A stretch of DNA of 64,000 nucleotides from positions 496,001-560,000 of the forward strand of contig NZ_JACAWV010000008.1 of assembly GCF_013390595.1 (NCBI RefSeq), given 5' to 3'. The position numbers were made by a program, and so were the translations under genes. The notes beneath the pieces were generated by a model, which searched no databases, was not told the origin of the DNA, and saw only the letters and a program-made list of their open reading frames with translations. This DNA comes from Rhizobium sp. RM. GTDB taxonomy: Bacteria; Pseudomonadota; Alphaproteobacteria; Rhizobiales; Rhizobiaceae. Shown here piece by piece: positions 1-9,262 of the stretch (positions are counted from its first letter, which is position 1; each line of letters begins with the position of its first letter).

Positions 1-562
1 CGCCGACTCCACGAGCGGTCTTCCCGACATGCCGGGCCTCTTCACCTATGGTTCTCCACTGGCAACGACCATTCCGGCTGATGGAACTGTATCGCCTGGC
101 CTCGCAGCCAGCATTACCGTCAACCCCGCGTTAATTATTTCGCAAGGTGGCAACCCGGAATTGTTGCGTGATGGCGGTATTAACGGTACCGATTATGTCA
201 TCAATACTTCGGGCACGGGTGGAACCGGGCTTTCCAAGCTGATCGACAGCTATGTGACGGCCTTCGATGCACCGATGAACTTTGACGCGTCGACGCGTAT
301 CGATACCAATACCAGCATTCTGAAATACGGCACCAATTCAATGGGTTGGCTGGAACAGGAGCGGTCTGGGGCGACTTCGGCATACGAAGCAAAAAGTGCG
401 CTTTATGAGCGTTCTTCCACGTCCTACTCGAACAACACCGCAGTCAGCCTGGATGAAGAACTCTCGCTGCTGCTGGATATCGAGCAATCCTACAAAGCCG
501 CGACGAAACTGGTGAGCACCATCGACGAGATGCTTCAGTCGTTGATGGATATGGCGAGGTAA
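1..562 (+). CDS. flgK: Flagellar hook-associated protein 1 FlgK (3' end only)
   Basis: The reading frame is already open at base 2, so the gene starts before the window and only about 186 C-terminal residues are present. FlgK forms the first hook-filament junction ring outside the cell. The end of the protein (LLLDIEQSYKAATKLVSTID) is the typical C-terminal coiled D0 segment of FlgK, with the family's conserved SYKAA-type motif. flgL starts three bases after the stop, which is the usual flgK-flgL order. The first in-frame ATG, at 29, is internal and should not be taken as a start. Confidence 0.93.
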   Translation, partial: ADSTSGLPDMPGLFTYGSPLATTIPADGTVSPGLAASITVNPALIISQGGNPELLRDGGINGTDYVINTSGTGGTGLSKLIDSYVTAFDAPMNFDASTRIDTNTSILKYGTNSMGWLEQERSGATSAYEAKSALYERSSTSYSNNTAVSLDEELSLLLDIEQSYKAATKLVSTIDEMLQSLMDMAR

Positions 563-565
563 ACG

Positions 566-1669
566 ATGAAAACGTCCTTCATTTCATCGCTGGCGATGCA
601 GAACAGCATGCGCAGCACCATTCTCAAGGCTCAGCTTGAGATGACCAACCTCAACACCGAGCTGACAACGGGCAAGCATGCGGATATCGGTTTGGCGCTT
701 GGCGCCAACACGGCGCGCAGCCTTGATCTCAACCGCGATGTCGCACGTCTGACGTCAATTGCAAGCGTGAACTCCATCGCAACCCAGCGTCTCGAAGCGT
801 CGCAGGCGGCACTCGACAGCATGGCCAAGGCCGCTCAGGAAATCCAGAGCGTTCTGGTGCCGAACACTAGCGCCGAACCTCCGACACTTTCGACGGTTGT
901 GCAGACCATTTCGAACGCGTTCAATAACTTCACCAGCTTTGCCAACACGGCTGTGAATGGCGAATTCCTGTTCTCTGGCATCAACACCGACGTGAAACCG
1001 GTCGACGATTATTTTGCCGACGATTCGAAACTGAAGGCTGCCTATAACGTCGAACTGAATGCGTTCATGGCGTCGCAGACGCCGGCAGTTGGTAACATTG
1101 CAGACCTGTCCAAGGAACAGGTCAGCGAGTTCATGACCCACATCGAAGGTGTATTCGCAGGCACCACGACGGTTACCAACCCGCCGCATACCGACCTGAC
1201 GGCCGGCCAGGACTATGATTTCTGGACGACGTACGGTTCGCAGGCGAGCGACACGAACATGACCAGCCGTATCACTCAGAATGAGGTCGTGGAGACATCG
1301 ACCAACAGCAATTCCGAGGGAATGCGTTATTTCGCGATGACGGCAATCACGTCCATGACCTTCCTGGACGAGAACGTTGACAGTGAAATTCGCGAAATGG
1401 TCGCTACGCAATCTGTCACGAACATCAACAAGGCCATCAGCGGCATCAACCAGCAGCAGAGCAAGCTCGGCCTCTCCGAAAGCCGTGTTTCCAAGGCAAA
1501 TGATGCTCTGGCCGCCCAGAAAAAAATCATCGAGACCCATTTGCTGGATCTCGAGGGGATCGACACCTACGAGGCGAAAACCCGTCTCGATCTCCTCCAG
1601 CAGCAAATCGAAATCGCATACAGCCTCACGTCGCGTCTGCAGCAAATGAGTCTGGTAAACTACCTCTGA
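566..1669 (+). CDS. flgL: Flagellar hook-associated protein 3 FlgL
   Basis: This 367-residue protein is the second hook-filament junction ring, secreted by the flagellar type III apparatus. The N-terminal region (about 1-140) is a flagellin-like coiled segment with the MRSTILKAQLEM and TGKHADIG motifs. The C-terminal region (about 290-367) is the matching coil ending in LTSRLQQMSLVNYL, the terminal motif of the FlgL/flagellin family. Its length is in the range of rhizobial FlgL. It starts 3 nt after flgK and is followed 34 nt later by flaF, so it lies inside one operon. Confidence 0.93.
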   Translation: MKTSFISSLAMQNSMRSTILKAQLEMTNLNTELTTGKHADIGLALGANTARSLDLNRDVARLTSIASVNSIATQRLEASQAALDSMAKAAQEIQSVLVPNTSAEPPTLSTVVQTISNAFNNFTSFANTAVNGEFLFSGINTDVKPVDDYFADDSKLKAAYNVELNAFMASQTPAVGNIADLSKEQVSEFMTHIEGVFAGTTTVTNPPHTDLTAGQDYDFWTTYGSQASDTNMTSRITQNEVVETSTNSNSEGMRYFAMTAITSMTFLDENVDSEIREMVATQSVTNINKAISGINQQQSKLGLSESRVSKANDALAAQKKIIETHLLDLEGIDTYEAKTRLDLLQQQIEIAYSLTSRLQQMSLVNYL

Positions 1670-1703
1670 TGATCAGAGGTGGCGGCAGATAAAGGATACA
1701 TGA

Positions 1704-2048
1704 ATGTACCAGTTTTCCTACGCCGAAATCATGGAGGATGGTGTCGCCGACGCGAAGGATCGCGAGCGGCAGGCGTTGACCAAATCGATCGATCTGCTGG
1801 CAGAGGCAAGGGACTCGACCTCGCAGCGGCATACGATCGAGGCGCTGTTTTACACGCGCCGGGTCTGGATTCGCTTCATTGAAGATCTCAAGCAACCGGA
1901 CAACCAGTTGGCAACCGAACTCAGAGCCAATCTGATTTCAATCGCAATCTGGATTTTGAAAGAGTGCGAACTGATCCGGAAGCGCCAGTCTAAGAACTTC
2001 CAGGGCATAATTGACGTGACAACCATCATCAGGGATGGACTGAAATGA
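1704..2048 (+). CDS. flaF: Flagellar biosynthesis regulator FlaF
   Basis: This 114-residue cytoplasmic protein belongs to an alphaproteobacterial family needed for flagellin production and secretion, acting with FlbT. The recognisable N-terminus is MYQFSYAEI. The central [16 protein letters not shown] and C-terminal [13 protein letters not shown] helices also fit FlaF. The start at 1704 has AAAGGA about 8 nt upstream. The stop overlaps the flbT start (ATGA), which points to coupled translation. The family identification rests on motif recognition and on the flgL-flaF-flbT order. Confidence 0.9.
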   Translation: MYQFSYAEIMEDGVADAKDRERQALTKSIDLLAEARDSTSQRHTIEALFYTRRVWIRFIEDLKQPDNQLATELRANLISIAIWILKECELIRKRQSKNFQGIIDVTTIIRDGLK

Positions 2049-2494
2049 AAAGTACACTTCGAATTTCGCTGAAATCGGGCGAAAAGATTTTCATCAACGG
2101 CGCAGTTCTGCGTGTTGATCGCAAGGTAGCGCTGGAATTCCTGAACGATGTCACGTTCTTGCTTGAAAACCACGTGTTGCAGCCCGAGCAGGCGACGACG
2201 CCGCTGCGTCAGCTTTACTTCATCGCGCAGATGATCCTCATCAACCCGGAAGGGCGTGAGCAGTCTACCAACATGTTCCGCAAGTCCGTGAGCATGCTGC
2301 TGAACTGCTTCCAGCATGAAGAGGTCTTGGCGGAACTCAAGCGTATCGACGCGCTGGTTGCGACCGGCAAGGCGTTTGAAGCGCTGAAGGCGATCCGCGG
2401 TCTCTACCCGATCGAGGAAAAAATCCTCAGCAATCAGGAAATGGCTCCCGCAACGATTGAACAGATTCGCAAGGAGATCGCACCATGGCGGTAG
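2045..2494 (+). CDS. flbT: Flagellin mRNA regulator FlbT
   Basis: This 149-residue FlbT-family protein begins [21 protein letters not shown], the family's characteristic N-terminal beta-rich segment. In Caulobacter, FlbT binds flagellin mRNA and promotes its decay until hook assembly is complete; the same role is inferred here. The start overlaps the flaF stop by 4 nt and the end overlaps the flgD start by 10 nt, so translation of flaF, flbT and flgD is probably coupled. That coupling would link flagellin control to hook-cap synthesis. Confidence 0.92.
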   Translation: MKSTLRISLKSGEKIFINGAVLRVDRKVALEFLNDVTFLLENHVLQPEQATTPLRQLYFIAQMILINPEGREQSTNMFRKSVSMLLNCFQHEEVLAELKRIDALVATGKAFEALKAIRGLYPIEEKILSNQEMAPATIEQIRKEIAPWR

Positions 2495-2952
2495 ATGCAG
2501 TTAGTTCGACAGCGTCGAACCCCTGGGCCAACGCCGGGGCAAGCAGTTCCGACAGTAGCGCAGCGTCGCTGAACTACGACAGCTTCCTGAAGCTTCTGAT
2601 CGCCCAGATGAAAAATCAGGACCCGACCGAGCCGATGGATGCGAGCGCGCAGATGTCGCAGCTCGCAAGCTTCTCGCAGGTCGAACAGTCGATCAAGACG
2701 AACACGCACCTGAAGAGCATGCTGCAGGCTGAAGCGTTGACGCGTGCATCTGATCTCGTCGGCAAGACCGTCAAAAGCGCCGACGACAAGGTGACGGGCA
2801 TCGTCAAGGAAGTCGAAGTCTATGCGGACGGCGTTATCGCCATCACCGAATCCGGTGATAAGGTTCTGATCCAGGCGGGCGTCACCTTCTCCAACACTGC
2901 AAGCAGTAGTACAACGACGGAGACCGAATCGGACACTTCGACCGATTCCTGA
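2485..2952 (+). CDS. flgD: Flagellar hook capping protein FlgD
   Basis: This 155-residue protein is the scaffold that caps the growing hook. The conserved N-terminal FlgD core is seen as [20 protein letters not shown] followed by the [17 protein letters not shown] motif (about residues 30-70). The C-terminal tail is Ser/Thr-rich. It is shorter than enterobacterial FlgD (about 230 residues) because the tudor/FnIII region is mostly absent, as is common in rhizobia. It overlaps flbT by 10 nt. A hairpin with a short T run follows the stop. Confidence 0.93.
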   Translation: MAVDAVSSTASNPWANAGASSSDSSAASLNYDSFLKLLIAQMKNQDPTEPMDASAQMSQLASFSQVEQSIKTNTHLKSMLQAEALTRASDLVGKTVKSADDKVTGIVKEVEVYADGVIAITESGDKVLIQAGVTFSNTASSSTTTETESDTSTDS

Positions 2953-2958
2953 TAAGTG

Positions 2959-2983
2959 AAGGCGGCAGGACGCCGCCTTTTCG
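2959..2983 (+). terminator. Hairpin with short T run between flgD and fliQ
   Basis: An 8-bp perfect stem (AAGGCGGC at 2959-2966 and GCCGCCTT at 2972-2979) with a 5-nt loop is followed by a short T tract. It lies 7 nt after the flgD stop, inside the flagellar operon. It is therefore more likely a partial terminator or mRNA stabiliser than a true operon end. It also shows that the upstream in-frame extension of fliQ is not coding. Confidence 0.6.
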
Positions 2984-3000
2984 GAACAAAGGATGCGACG

Positions 3001-3267
3001 ATGAACGAGGCCGATGCGCTTGATATCATGCAGGCGGCAGTCTGGACGGTTCTCGTCGCGGCCGGTCCCGCTGTTTTGGCGGCGATGGTCGTCGGCGTCG
3101 TCATCGCCTTTATTCAGGCTTTGACCCAGATCCAGGAAATGACGCTGACATTCGTGCCGAAGATCGTCACGATCATGGTTGTTCTCGGGGTCGCCGCTCC
3201 CTTTGTCGGCGCTCAGATTTCGCTGTTTTCCAATCTCGTCTTTTCGCGCATCCAGTCCGGCTTCTAA
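3001..3267 (+). CDS. fliQ: Flagellar export gate protein FliQ
   Basis: This 88-residue inner-membrane component of the flagellar type III export gate (the FliP5-FliQ4-FliR1 complex) has two hydrophobic hairpin helices (about 12-40 and 52-78). The family motif QALTQIQEMTLTFVPKI lies between them. The start at 3001 (MNEADALDIM) was chosen over an ATG 45 nt upstream because of the AAAGGA site and the usual length of 88-90 residues, and because the longer form would read through the preceding hairpin. It is followed by a repeat-containing gap and then flhA. Confidence 0.94.
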   Translation: MNEADALDIMQAAVWTVLVAAGPAVLAAMVVGVVIAFIQALTQIQEMTLTFVPKIVTIMVVLGVAAPFVGAQISLFSNLVFSRIQSGF

Positions 3268-3289
3268 ACCGGGCAATGCGCTTGTGCCA

Positions 3290-3372
3290 TTTTCGCGCAA
3301 GCTTCAGCCGCTAGTGATGCTCTGAAGCATTGGCCCGAAAAGCGTGAATCGTTTTCCGGTTCTGTGCTCAGG
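3290..3372. repeat. Intergenic palindromic repeat (rhizobial RIME-like), fliQ-flhA
   Basis: The 159-nt fliQ-flhA gap contains two palindromic modules. The first is GCTTCAG (3301-3307) paired with CTGAAGC (3322-3328). The second is an imperfect palindrome, CCGAAAAGCG facing CGTTTTCCGG, around 3333-3360. The GAAAA/TTTTC-type module resembles the short palindromes of intergenic mosaic elements scattered through rhizobial genomes. No second copy was noticed in this window, so the assignment rests on resemblance only. Confidence 0.45.
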
Positions 3373-3426
3373 AAACGTGCGACGGCTGTTCCGTCGCCCT
3401 TCTCATGAAGAGACAGGACGAGATTT

Positions 3427-5514
3427 ATGGCGCAACCACCAGTCATATCATTGCCGAAGGTAAGCCCGAGCACCCGGGATATCGGCTTCGCACTGGGTAT
3501 CATCACGATCCTCTGCGTGCTGTTCCTGCCGATACCGGTGGTCATGGTGGATATCGGACTGGCGTTCTCCATCGCCTTTTCTGTTCTTATCCTGATGGTA
3601 GCCCTCTGGATTCAGCGGCCACTGGATTTCTCGTCCTTTCCGACGGTGCTGCTGATCGCGACGATGATACGATTGTCGCTGAACATTGCCACGACACGTG
3701 TCATCCTGACCCACGGGCATGAAGGCCACAATGCCGCCGGCGGTGTGATCGCCGGCTTCTCCAGTCTCGTCATGTCCGGTGACTTCGTCATCGGTCTGAT
3801 CGTCTTCATGATCCTGATTACGGTCAACTTCATCGTTATCACCAAGGGCGCCACCCGTATCGCCGAAGTCGGCGCACGCTTCACCCTCGATGCGATCCCC
3901 GGCAAGCAGATGTCGATTGATGCCGACCTGTCCGCCGGCATCATCGATGAAAAGGAAGCGCAACACCGCCGCCGCGAACTTGAACAGGAGAGTTCGTTCT
4001 TCGGTTCGATGGACGGTGCGTCTAAATTCGTGCGCGGCGATGCGATCGCGGGCCTTATCATCACCGCGATCAACGTCTTTGGCGGCATCATCATCGGTTA
4101 CTTCCGCCATGGCATGCCCATCGGCGAAGCGGCTGACGTGTTCGTCAAGCTGTCTGTTGGTGACGGTATCGTCTCGCAGATCCCGGCACTGATCGTTTCT
4201 CTTGCTGCCGGCCTTCTGGTATCGCGCGGCGGCACGTCAGGGTCGACCGACCAGGCCGTTGTCAACCAGCTCTCCGGTTACCCGCGTGCGCTGATGGTCT
4301 CGGCTATGCTGATGGGCTTGCTCGCGGTCATTCCGGGCCTTCCCTTCCTGCCGTTCATCACCCTCGGCGGCATCATGGCCTTCGGGAGCTGGTACATTCC
4401 GCGCCAGACCGAAGCTGAAAATGCGCTGCTTCGTGAGCAGGAAGAAAAGAAGGTCATGCAAAATTCGGAAGCCGAAAAGGATTCCGTCAAGCAAGTCCTC
4501 AAGACCTCCGAGATCGAACTGGCACTCGGAAAGCAGGTGTCCACGCGTCTGCTCGGTGCGCATCAGGAACTGGCCTTCCGTGTCGGTAAGATGCGCAAGA
4601 AATTCGCGACGCAGTACGGTTTCGTCGTACCCGAGATCAAGGTGTCCGACGACATCATGATTCCCGAAAAGGCCTACCAGATCCGTGTCCACGGCACGAC
4701 GATCGCATCCAGCAATCTGCGCGTCGGCGATGTCCTCGTGGTAACGGGAGCAGGGCGGAAGCCAAGCATTCCTGGCGACGAGATCCGCGAACCGGCTTTC
4801 GGCATGCCCGCAGTCTCGATCCTCGAAACCTTTACCGAGGATTTGAAGCGCGAAGGTTTCCACCCGATCGACAACGTATCCGTCGTTCTGACACATTTGA
4901 GCGAAGTGATCCGCAACAACCTGCCGCAGCTTCTGTCCTACAAGGACGTGAAGATCCTCATCGACAGGCTGGACCCGGAATACAAGAAGCTTGCGGACGA
5001 AATCTGCTCCTCGCACATGTCTTACTCCGGCTTGCAGGCAGTGTTGAAGTTGCTGCTCGCCGAACGTGTTTCGATCCGCAATCTCCACCTCATCCTTGAA
5101 GCGGTTGCCGAACTTGCACCTCATGTTCGCAAGACCGAACAGATCGTCGAGCATGTCCGCGTTCGCATGTCGCAGCAGCTTTGCGGCGATCTGGCCGACA
5201 ATGGCGTGTTGCGTGTCCTGCGTCTCGGCAACAAATGGGACATGGTGTTTCACCAGGCACTGAAGCGCGATGCCAAGGGCGAAATCGTCGAGTTCGATAT
5301 CGATCCGCGTCATCTGGAAGAGTTTTCCGAGCAGGCATCCAAAGTTATCCGTGAATTCATGGACCGCGGACTGCCCTTTGTTCTTGTCACGTCGCCTGAA
5401 ACGCGGTCCTATGTGCGCATGATTATCGAGCGACTCTTCGCGACCCTGCCGGTTCTTTCGCATGTCGAACTGGCAAAGGGGCTGGAGATCAAGATTCTGG
5501 GCGCCATTTCATGA
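3427..5514 (+). CDS. flhA: Flagellar type III export gate protein FlhA
   Basis: This 695-residue protein has its N-terminal half (about 20-330) made of eight predicted membrane segments, and a C-terminal cytoplasmic substrate- and chaperone-docking domain (about 345-695). The FHIPEP signature is seen at about 139-171 ([20 protein letters not shown], then [11 protein letters not shown]). FlhA couples the proton-motive force to export of rod, hook and filament subunits. The start ([10 protein letters not shown]) has an AGGACGAG ribosome site. The stop overlaps the fliR start (ATGA). Full family length with no lesions. Confidence 0.97.
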   Translation: MAQPPVISLPKVSPSTRDIGFALGIITILCVLFLPIPVVMVDIGLAFSIAFSVLILMVALWIQRPLDFSSFPTVLLIATMIRLSLNIATTRVILTHGHEGHNAAGGVIAGFSSLVMSGDFVIGLIVFMILITVNFIVITKGATRIAEVGARFTLDAIPGKQMSIDADLSAGIIDEKEAQHRRRELEQESSFFGSMDGASKFVRGDAIAGLIITAINVFGGIIIGYFRHGMPIGEAADVFVKLSVGDGIVSQIPALIVSLAAGLLVSRGGTSGSTDQAVVNQLSGYPRALMVSAMLMGLLAVIPGLPFLPFITLGGIMAFGSWYIPRQTEAENALLREQEEKKVMQNSEAEKDSVKQVLKTSEIELALGKQVSTRLLGAHQELAFRVGKMRKKFATQYGFVVPEIKVSDDIMIPEKAYQIRVHGTTIASSNLRVGDVLVVTGAGRKPSIPGDEIREPAFGMPAVSILETFTEDLKREGFHPIDNVSVVLTHLSEVIRNNLPQLLSYKDVKILIDRLDPEYKKLADEICSSHMSYSGLQAVLKLLLAERVSIRNLHLILEAVAELAPHVRKTEQIVEHVRVRMSQQLCGDLADNGVLRVLRLGNKWDMVFHQALKRDAKGEIVEFDIDPRHLEEFSEQASKVIREFMDRGLPFVLVTSPETRSYVRMIIERLFATLPVLSHVELAKGLEIKILGAIS

Positions 5515-6266
5515 TAACCGACCCGCAAGGGACAATTATCGCATTGTTCCTTGCAATTTGCCGTATCGGCGCCTGCTTCATGACCATGCCGGGCTTTTCC
5601 AGTTCGCGTATTCCCGGACAGATACGCATACTGGTATGCGTTGCCGTAACGATGGCGCTTTTGCCGGTCTTGTGGGGAGCGATTTACCCAAATGTGTCAG
5701 GCGCAAGCCAGGGTACGATTGTCGGCCTGATCTTCACGGAAATTCTGATTGGTGCCATGTACGGCCTGATTGCGCGTTTTTACACGCTCGGCCTTCAGTT
5801 CACCGGTGCCATCATTGGCGCTTCGATCGGCTTCAGCGCGCCGGGCGGTGCTGATGTCATTGAAGATGTGCAGGAAAACCAGATATCGAACTTCATTACA
5901 TTCGGTAGCCTGCTGGTTCTCTTCATGCTGGATTTCCACCACGTCGTTTTGAGAGCCTTGGTTGATTCCTATACGGCAACTCCGGTCGGGGCTTTGATCA
6001 GCAGTCAGAAGATGCTGATCACGTTGACGGATACCCTGCGTGCCTCGACCACCATTATGCTACGGCTCGCCAGCCCCTTCATCATCTACGGTTTGATGTT
6101 CAACGTTGCGGTCGGCCTGATCAACAAGCTCGCTCCGCAGATCCCCGTTTACTTCATTTCCACGCCGTTCGTTCTCGCGGGCGGATTGTTCATGCTTTAT
6201 CTTTCCGTCGCAGCACTCGTCCGCCAGTTCGTGGACGGTTTCGGCCCGGTTTTCATCGGTTTTTGA
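5511..6266 (+). CDS. fliR: Flagellar export gate protein FliR
   Basis: This 251-residue membrane protein has about six hydrophobic segments and the FliR motifs [16 protein letters not shown]-like (here [20 protein letters not shown]) and [17 protein letters not shown]. It is the single-copy subunit of the flagellar export gate, sitting with FliP and FliQ. Translation is probably coupled to flhA by the 4-nt overlap. fliP and flhB are not in this window, so the gate genes are split between loci, as in other rhizobia. Confidence 0.95.
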   Translation: MITDPQGTIIALFLAICRIGACFMTMPGFSSSRIPGQIRILVCVAVTMALLPVLWGAIYPNVSGASQGTIVGLIFTEILIGAMYGLIARFYTLGLQFTGAIIGASIGFSAPGGADVIEDVQENQISNFITFGSLLVLFMLDFHHVVLRALVDSYTATPVGALISSQKMLITLTDTLRASTTIMLRLASPFIIYGLMFNVAVGLINKLAPQIPVYFISTPFVLAGGLFMLYLSVAALVRQFVDGFGPVFIGF

Positions 6267-6282
6267 GCAGAGGAAAGTCTCG

Positions 6283-6702
6283 ATGGCTTCGGATAAACGC
6301 TCGGAAAAGCTCAAGCGGCTCACGGCCGTACAACGCCACATGGAAAAGATGGCCGAAGTCGAATTGGCGGATACGACGCGTGCCCGCTCCGAAGTGACGC
6401 AGGCCATGGATAATGTTCTTGAGGCGATGACGTCTATGGAGCCTGTCCATCAGATGTTTTCCAAGCATTACTCGGACCGTTATGGTCGTCTGGTCGTCAA
6501 GGACCGTCAGCTTACCGGCGCTCAGCAGTTGCAGGAAAACAAGGTGCTGCGGGAAAAGACCAAGGCGGACAGACTTGAAGAAAAGATGCTCGGTGCGCGT
6601 GATCTTGAAGACCGCGAGGCCGACGACAATGCAATTTATGATCTTCTGGAAATCATCAGCGTTACTTCGACACCAGCCTCCAGCAAGGTTGGCAATTCAT
6701 AG
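6283..6702 (+). CDS. Coiled-coil flagellar-operon protein, FliJ-like
   Basis: This 139-residue, strongly charged protein is almost entirely alpha-helical (for example SEKLKRLTAVQRHMEKMAEV and the KTKADRLEEK stretch). It has no signal peptide or membrane segment. It sits 16 nt after fliR and before the rod-binding protein gene. Size, coiled-coil character and context resemble FliJ, the export-apparatus stalk protein, but I see no diagnostic motif. The FliJ role is inference. It could instead be an export chaperone specific to rhizobia. Confidence 0.75.
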   Translation: MASDKRSEKLKRLTAVQRHMEKMAEVELADTTRARSEVTQAMDNVLEAMTSMEPVHQMFSKHYSDRYGRLVVKDRQLTGAQQLQENKVLREKTKADRLEEKMLGARDLEDREADDNAIYDLLEIISVTSTPASSKVGNS

Positions 6703-6818
6703 TCTCTCTCAGTGTTGCACCGGCGCCGTTTTGAAAACGTCGTTTGCGGTGTTTCTGGATTGAGCGAACGGGTTGCAGGTTGTTCCGCAGTCTGTTCGTC
6801 AGGACGGGAGATCAGAAC

Positions 6819-7376
6819 GTGGCGATATCGGTAATTAGTGATCTGGTAATGGATGTGGTTCGCGCTGCCGACCCGCAACAGGTTCAGGTTGCCCAGGAAA
6901 AACTCAAGGCCAACAAGGCAGCTTTCGCCGCCACCAGCCTGGCCGACGCCGGCAAGGGTTTTGGCGCAGCGGTCGATGTGCTCGATTCGGCCGCCTCCAA
7001 GGCCGGTCTTGGCGATACTGACATTCGTGCCAAGCGCACGGAAGTTCCCGAGACCTATCGCAAGTTCGAAGCTTCGGTTCTTCAATCCTTCGTTTCCAGC
7101 ATGCTGCCGAAGGAGACCGAGGATGTCTACGGCAAGGGTAACGCCGGCGAAATCTGGAAAAGCATGATGGCCGAACAGATTGCGGACGTCATCTCCAAGG
7201 AGGGCGGCGTCGGCATTGCCGAGCAGGCTTACAAGGATGCCTTGCGCAAAGTTGAGTCAAAGGGACTGACGGATGTTTCCGCAAACGACAAGGACCACAA
7301 TGCCGCTCTGCGCATGGTGGCCGAGTTTGAGCGGCAGGTTCTTGGCGTTTCTAATGAAACGACTGACAAGGCTTGA
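6819..7376 (+). CDS. FlgJ-type rod-binding protein
   Basis: This 185-residue protein matches the N-terminal rod-binding domain of FlgJ without the muramidase domain, as is usual in alphaproteobacteria. Key segments are the central SVLQSFVSSMLPKETEDVYG and GNAGEIWKSMMAEQIADVIS, the latter being the family's core motif (about 80-125). I place the start at the GTG at 6819, preceded by GGGAG at 8 nt, giving the N-terminus VAISVISDLVMDVVRAADPQ. The longer ATG at 6744 adds an unrelated cysteine- and arginine-rich leader. Likely role: rod assembly chaperone or cap in the periplasm. Confidence 0.85.
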   Translation: MAISVISDLVMDVVRAADPQQVQVAQEKLKANKAAFAATSLADAGKGFGAAVDVLDSAASKAGLGDTDIRAKRTEVPETYRKFEASVLQSFVSSMLPKETEDVYGKGNAGEIWKSMMAEQIADVISKEGGVGIAEQAYKDALRKVESKGLTDVSANDKDHNAALRMVAEFERQVLGVSNETTDKA

Positions 7377-7405
7377 AAATGAATAATTACAAAGAGGAGA
7401 CAAGC

Positions 7406-7774
7406 ATGGATCTTATGTCGAACGACCACCGTATCAAATCCGTTCTCGGCCGTCTTGAAATGATTATCGACAACGAGAACGAGAATATCGGCAAGGACCC
7501 CAAGTTCGATTTCAAGGTCTCCAATGCACACAAGAGTCGTTGCCTCTATGAACTGACAATGCTTTTCCGCGATACGCCGCGTGAAGATATTGCTGCCGGA
7601 CATATGGAGCAGGTTCGCGGCATCAAGGGCAAGCTTGCGACCAATGCCAGCCGCGTTGAGGCACATCTGAACGCAGTACGTGCAGTCGCCGATCTGCTGA
7701 AGAACGCGATCCAGGAAGCCGATACTGACGGCACCTATTCGCAGGAACAATTTCTCTACGGCGCCGCTGTCTGA
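7406..7774 (+). CDS. Small helical flagellar-operon protein, FlgN-like
   Basis: This 122-residue helical protein (MDLMSNDHRIKSVLGRLEMI) contains an ELTMLFRDTPREDI segment and a C-terminal amphipathic helix with HLNAVRAVADLLKNAI. The ATG at 7406 follows AGAGGAGA at about 6 nt and is preferred to the ATG at 7373, which overlaps the preceding stop. Size and the helical pattern suggest FlgN, the secretion chaperone for FlgK and FlgL, which are encoded at the head of the same operon. I cannot confirm this from motifs alone. Confidence 0.72.
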   Translation: MDLMSNDHRIKSVLGRLEMIIDNENENIGKDPKFDFKVSNAHKSRCLYELTMLFRDTPREDIAAGHMEQVRGIKGKLATNASRVEAHLNAVRAVADLLKNAIQEADTDGTYSQEQFLYGAAV

Positions 7775-8310
7775 TGTTGAAACTTCTTCTTACCGGCGTT
7801 TGGGTTTGCGCGGTCACGCTTGGCGCGGTGTATTTCTCCGTTCAGATGGCGACTGCACCCGCGCCGGTGGATGAAGCGGAAGCGAAAAAGGCCAATCTTC
7901 AACTGGTGAAGGGTGAGAGCATTACCATTCCCGTCATCAACGATGGTGGCGTGAATGGATATTTCTTGAGCCGCATTTCGCTCCGGGTAGACAAGCAGAA
8001 GATCGCCAAGATCGAACTGCCTGCGACGCAACTCGTCACCGACGAACTCTTCACGTTGCTGGCCGGTTCCTCGATGGTCAATATCGCCAATGTGTCGACC
8101 TTCGATCCGGAGGCGTTCAAACAGCACATCCGTGAAGGCCTGAATGGCAAGCTTGGTGAGGAGATCGTCGAAGACGTTCTCATCGAGCAGCTCGACTACC
8201 TCTCAAAGGCCGATATCCGCGCTCAGACCGGCAATGGCTCCCCCCGTTCGATCAAGATCGTCGAAGGGGAGAAGGTCGAGGCCGAACCTGCTGCTGCGGC
8301 GGGCCACTGA
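7774..8310 (+). CDS. Membrane-anchored hypothetical protein of the flagellar cluster
   Basis: This 178-residue protein has an N-terminal hydrophobic anchor (about 2-28, LLLTGVWVCAVTLGAVYFSV) followed by a soluble periplasmic region. That region holds a RISLRVDKQKIAKIELPATQ strand-rich core and an Ala-rich tail. Its start shares a base with the end of the FlgN-like gene. The topology is like that of FliL (single anchor plus periplasmic domain), but I see no FliL motif. The function is unknown and probably linked to motility, because it is co-transcribed at the operon end. Confidence 0.7.
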   Translation: MLKLLLTGVWVCAVTLGAVYFSVQMATAPAPVDEAEAKKANLQLVKGESITIPVINDGGVNGYFLSRISLRVDKQKIAKIELPATQLVTDELFTLLAGSSMVNIANVSTFDPEAFKQHIREGLNGKLGEEIVEDVLIEQLDYLSKADIRAQTGNGSPRSIKIVEGEKVEAEPAAAAGH

Positions 8311-8478
8311 TGCGCCCTGCAGGCATTGGTTCGGTTAACATCCGGTAACTTTGCCTCAGAAGTTTAGAGCGATTGCTTTCAGTCTAACTTCAACCCCCTC
8401 GTGTATAAACCGCAACAAGAGTTGATCGTCCCAAAATCTGGATGATCAACATTTTTGCCGGGTTTGGGGAGCGGGGAA

Positions 8479-9150
8479 ATGAAACGCGCTGAAAGTTTTG
8501 CATCGTCCGAATCGCAACATCAGGTTTATGGGCTGCCTGTCTGCGATCTCGACTGGACCGGTGCGCTGGATCTCGTCAACGACAAAGCCTGCGTGCTCGA
8601 AGGTTATACGTTTCTCTCCTTCCTGACACGCGAGAAAGCCAAGCGTTCGCAGATCGAGCCAAACTACCGCGAAATTCTCGAAAGCTGTCTGCTTCTGCCA
8701 CAGGGTAAGGCCATGAACGCGGCGTTACGAAAGCAAGGACAATCCATGCCTGCAGGCATGGACGAAATGTCTTTCGTCATGGCGCTGTTGACCTATATGG
8801 CGATACCGAAGCGCATTGGTGTCGTCGGTGACAACGCTGCTCAGGTCAGCGAAACACTTGCCCGTTTGCGCAACCATGCTCCCTGGCACGATTTTGTCAT
8901 GATCCATAAAGCGATGCCCGATACCAAGGTTGACGTGCTTCTGGCGGGCATGCTGAACGAGGATCAGGACGAGTGGCTGCACGCACATGTCAGCCGTGAC
9001 ACGGCGCGTGTTGTCATCGCTGTCGGCCCGTTGTTCAAGATCCTGTCATCGGAAATGTCGGGCATGCCGGAGATTTTTCGAAAGCTGCACATGACGTGGC
9101 TTTATAGCCTGTGTGCCGAGCCCTGGCATATTGCCATGGGCAAACACTGA
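8479..9150 (+). CDS. Divergent WecG/TagA/CpsF-family glycosyltransferase-like protein
   Basis: The ATG at 8479 follows GGGGAG at 7 nt and gives 223 residues; a TTG at 8455 is less likely. The second half (IGVVGDNAAQVSETLARLRN, then RVVIAVGPLFKILSSEMSG and LYSLCAEPWH) follows the WecG/TagA pattern of a Rossmann-like core ending in a W-L-x-x-L-x-x-EP-type motif. The usual P-K-Q-E-x-W is replaced by NEDQDEW, and I do not find the N-terminal catalytic D-G motif. Activity is therefore uncertain. Neighbouring a GumC-like gene suggests a polysaccharide role. Confidence 0.7.
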   Translation: MKRAESFASSESQHQVYGLPVCDLDWTGALDLVNDKACVLEGYTFLSFLTREKAKRSQIEPNYREILESCLLLPQGKAMNAALRKQGQSMPAGMDEMSFVMALLTYMAIPKRIGVVGDNAAQVSETLARLRNHAPWHDFVMIHKAMPDTKVDVLLAGMLNEDQDEWLHAHVSRDTARVVIAVGPLFKILSSEMSGMPEIFRKLHMTWLYSLCAEPWHIAMGKH

Positions 9151-9170
9151 AAAAGACGGATTCAAACGCG

Positions 9171-9200
9171 TTAACCATTTGTTTGCCACGATCCTTTAAC
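9171..9200. promoter_or_regulatory. CtrA half-site pair upstream of the GumC-like gene
   Basis: TTAACCAT at 9171-9178 is the octamer form of the CtrA-binding motif. A second TTAAC follows at 9196-9200. Both lie in the 112-nt gap before the GumC-like gene. The spacing between the halves is not the canonical 7 nt, so this is a weaker candidate than the three full sites elsewhere in the window. Confidence 0.35.
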
Positions 9201-9262
9201 CTCTCGTAAGGATTTGGGAGCTGGCCCTTTCGGGCTGCGATCAGTGTGGCAGGCGGCTTCGA

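Noticed and set aside
755-1645. 296-residue ORF antisense to flgL
   Set aside because: Shadow of flgL; composition is Arg/Cys/His-rich, typical of false antisense frames.
4237-5463. 408-residue ORF antisense to flhA
   Set aside because: Shadow of flhA with no domain or ribosome site.
8336-8350. TTAACATCCGGTAAC, near-match to a CtrA site
   Set aside because: The second half is TAAC out of register, not TTAA at N7.
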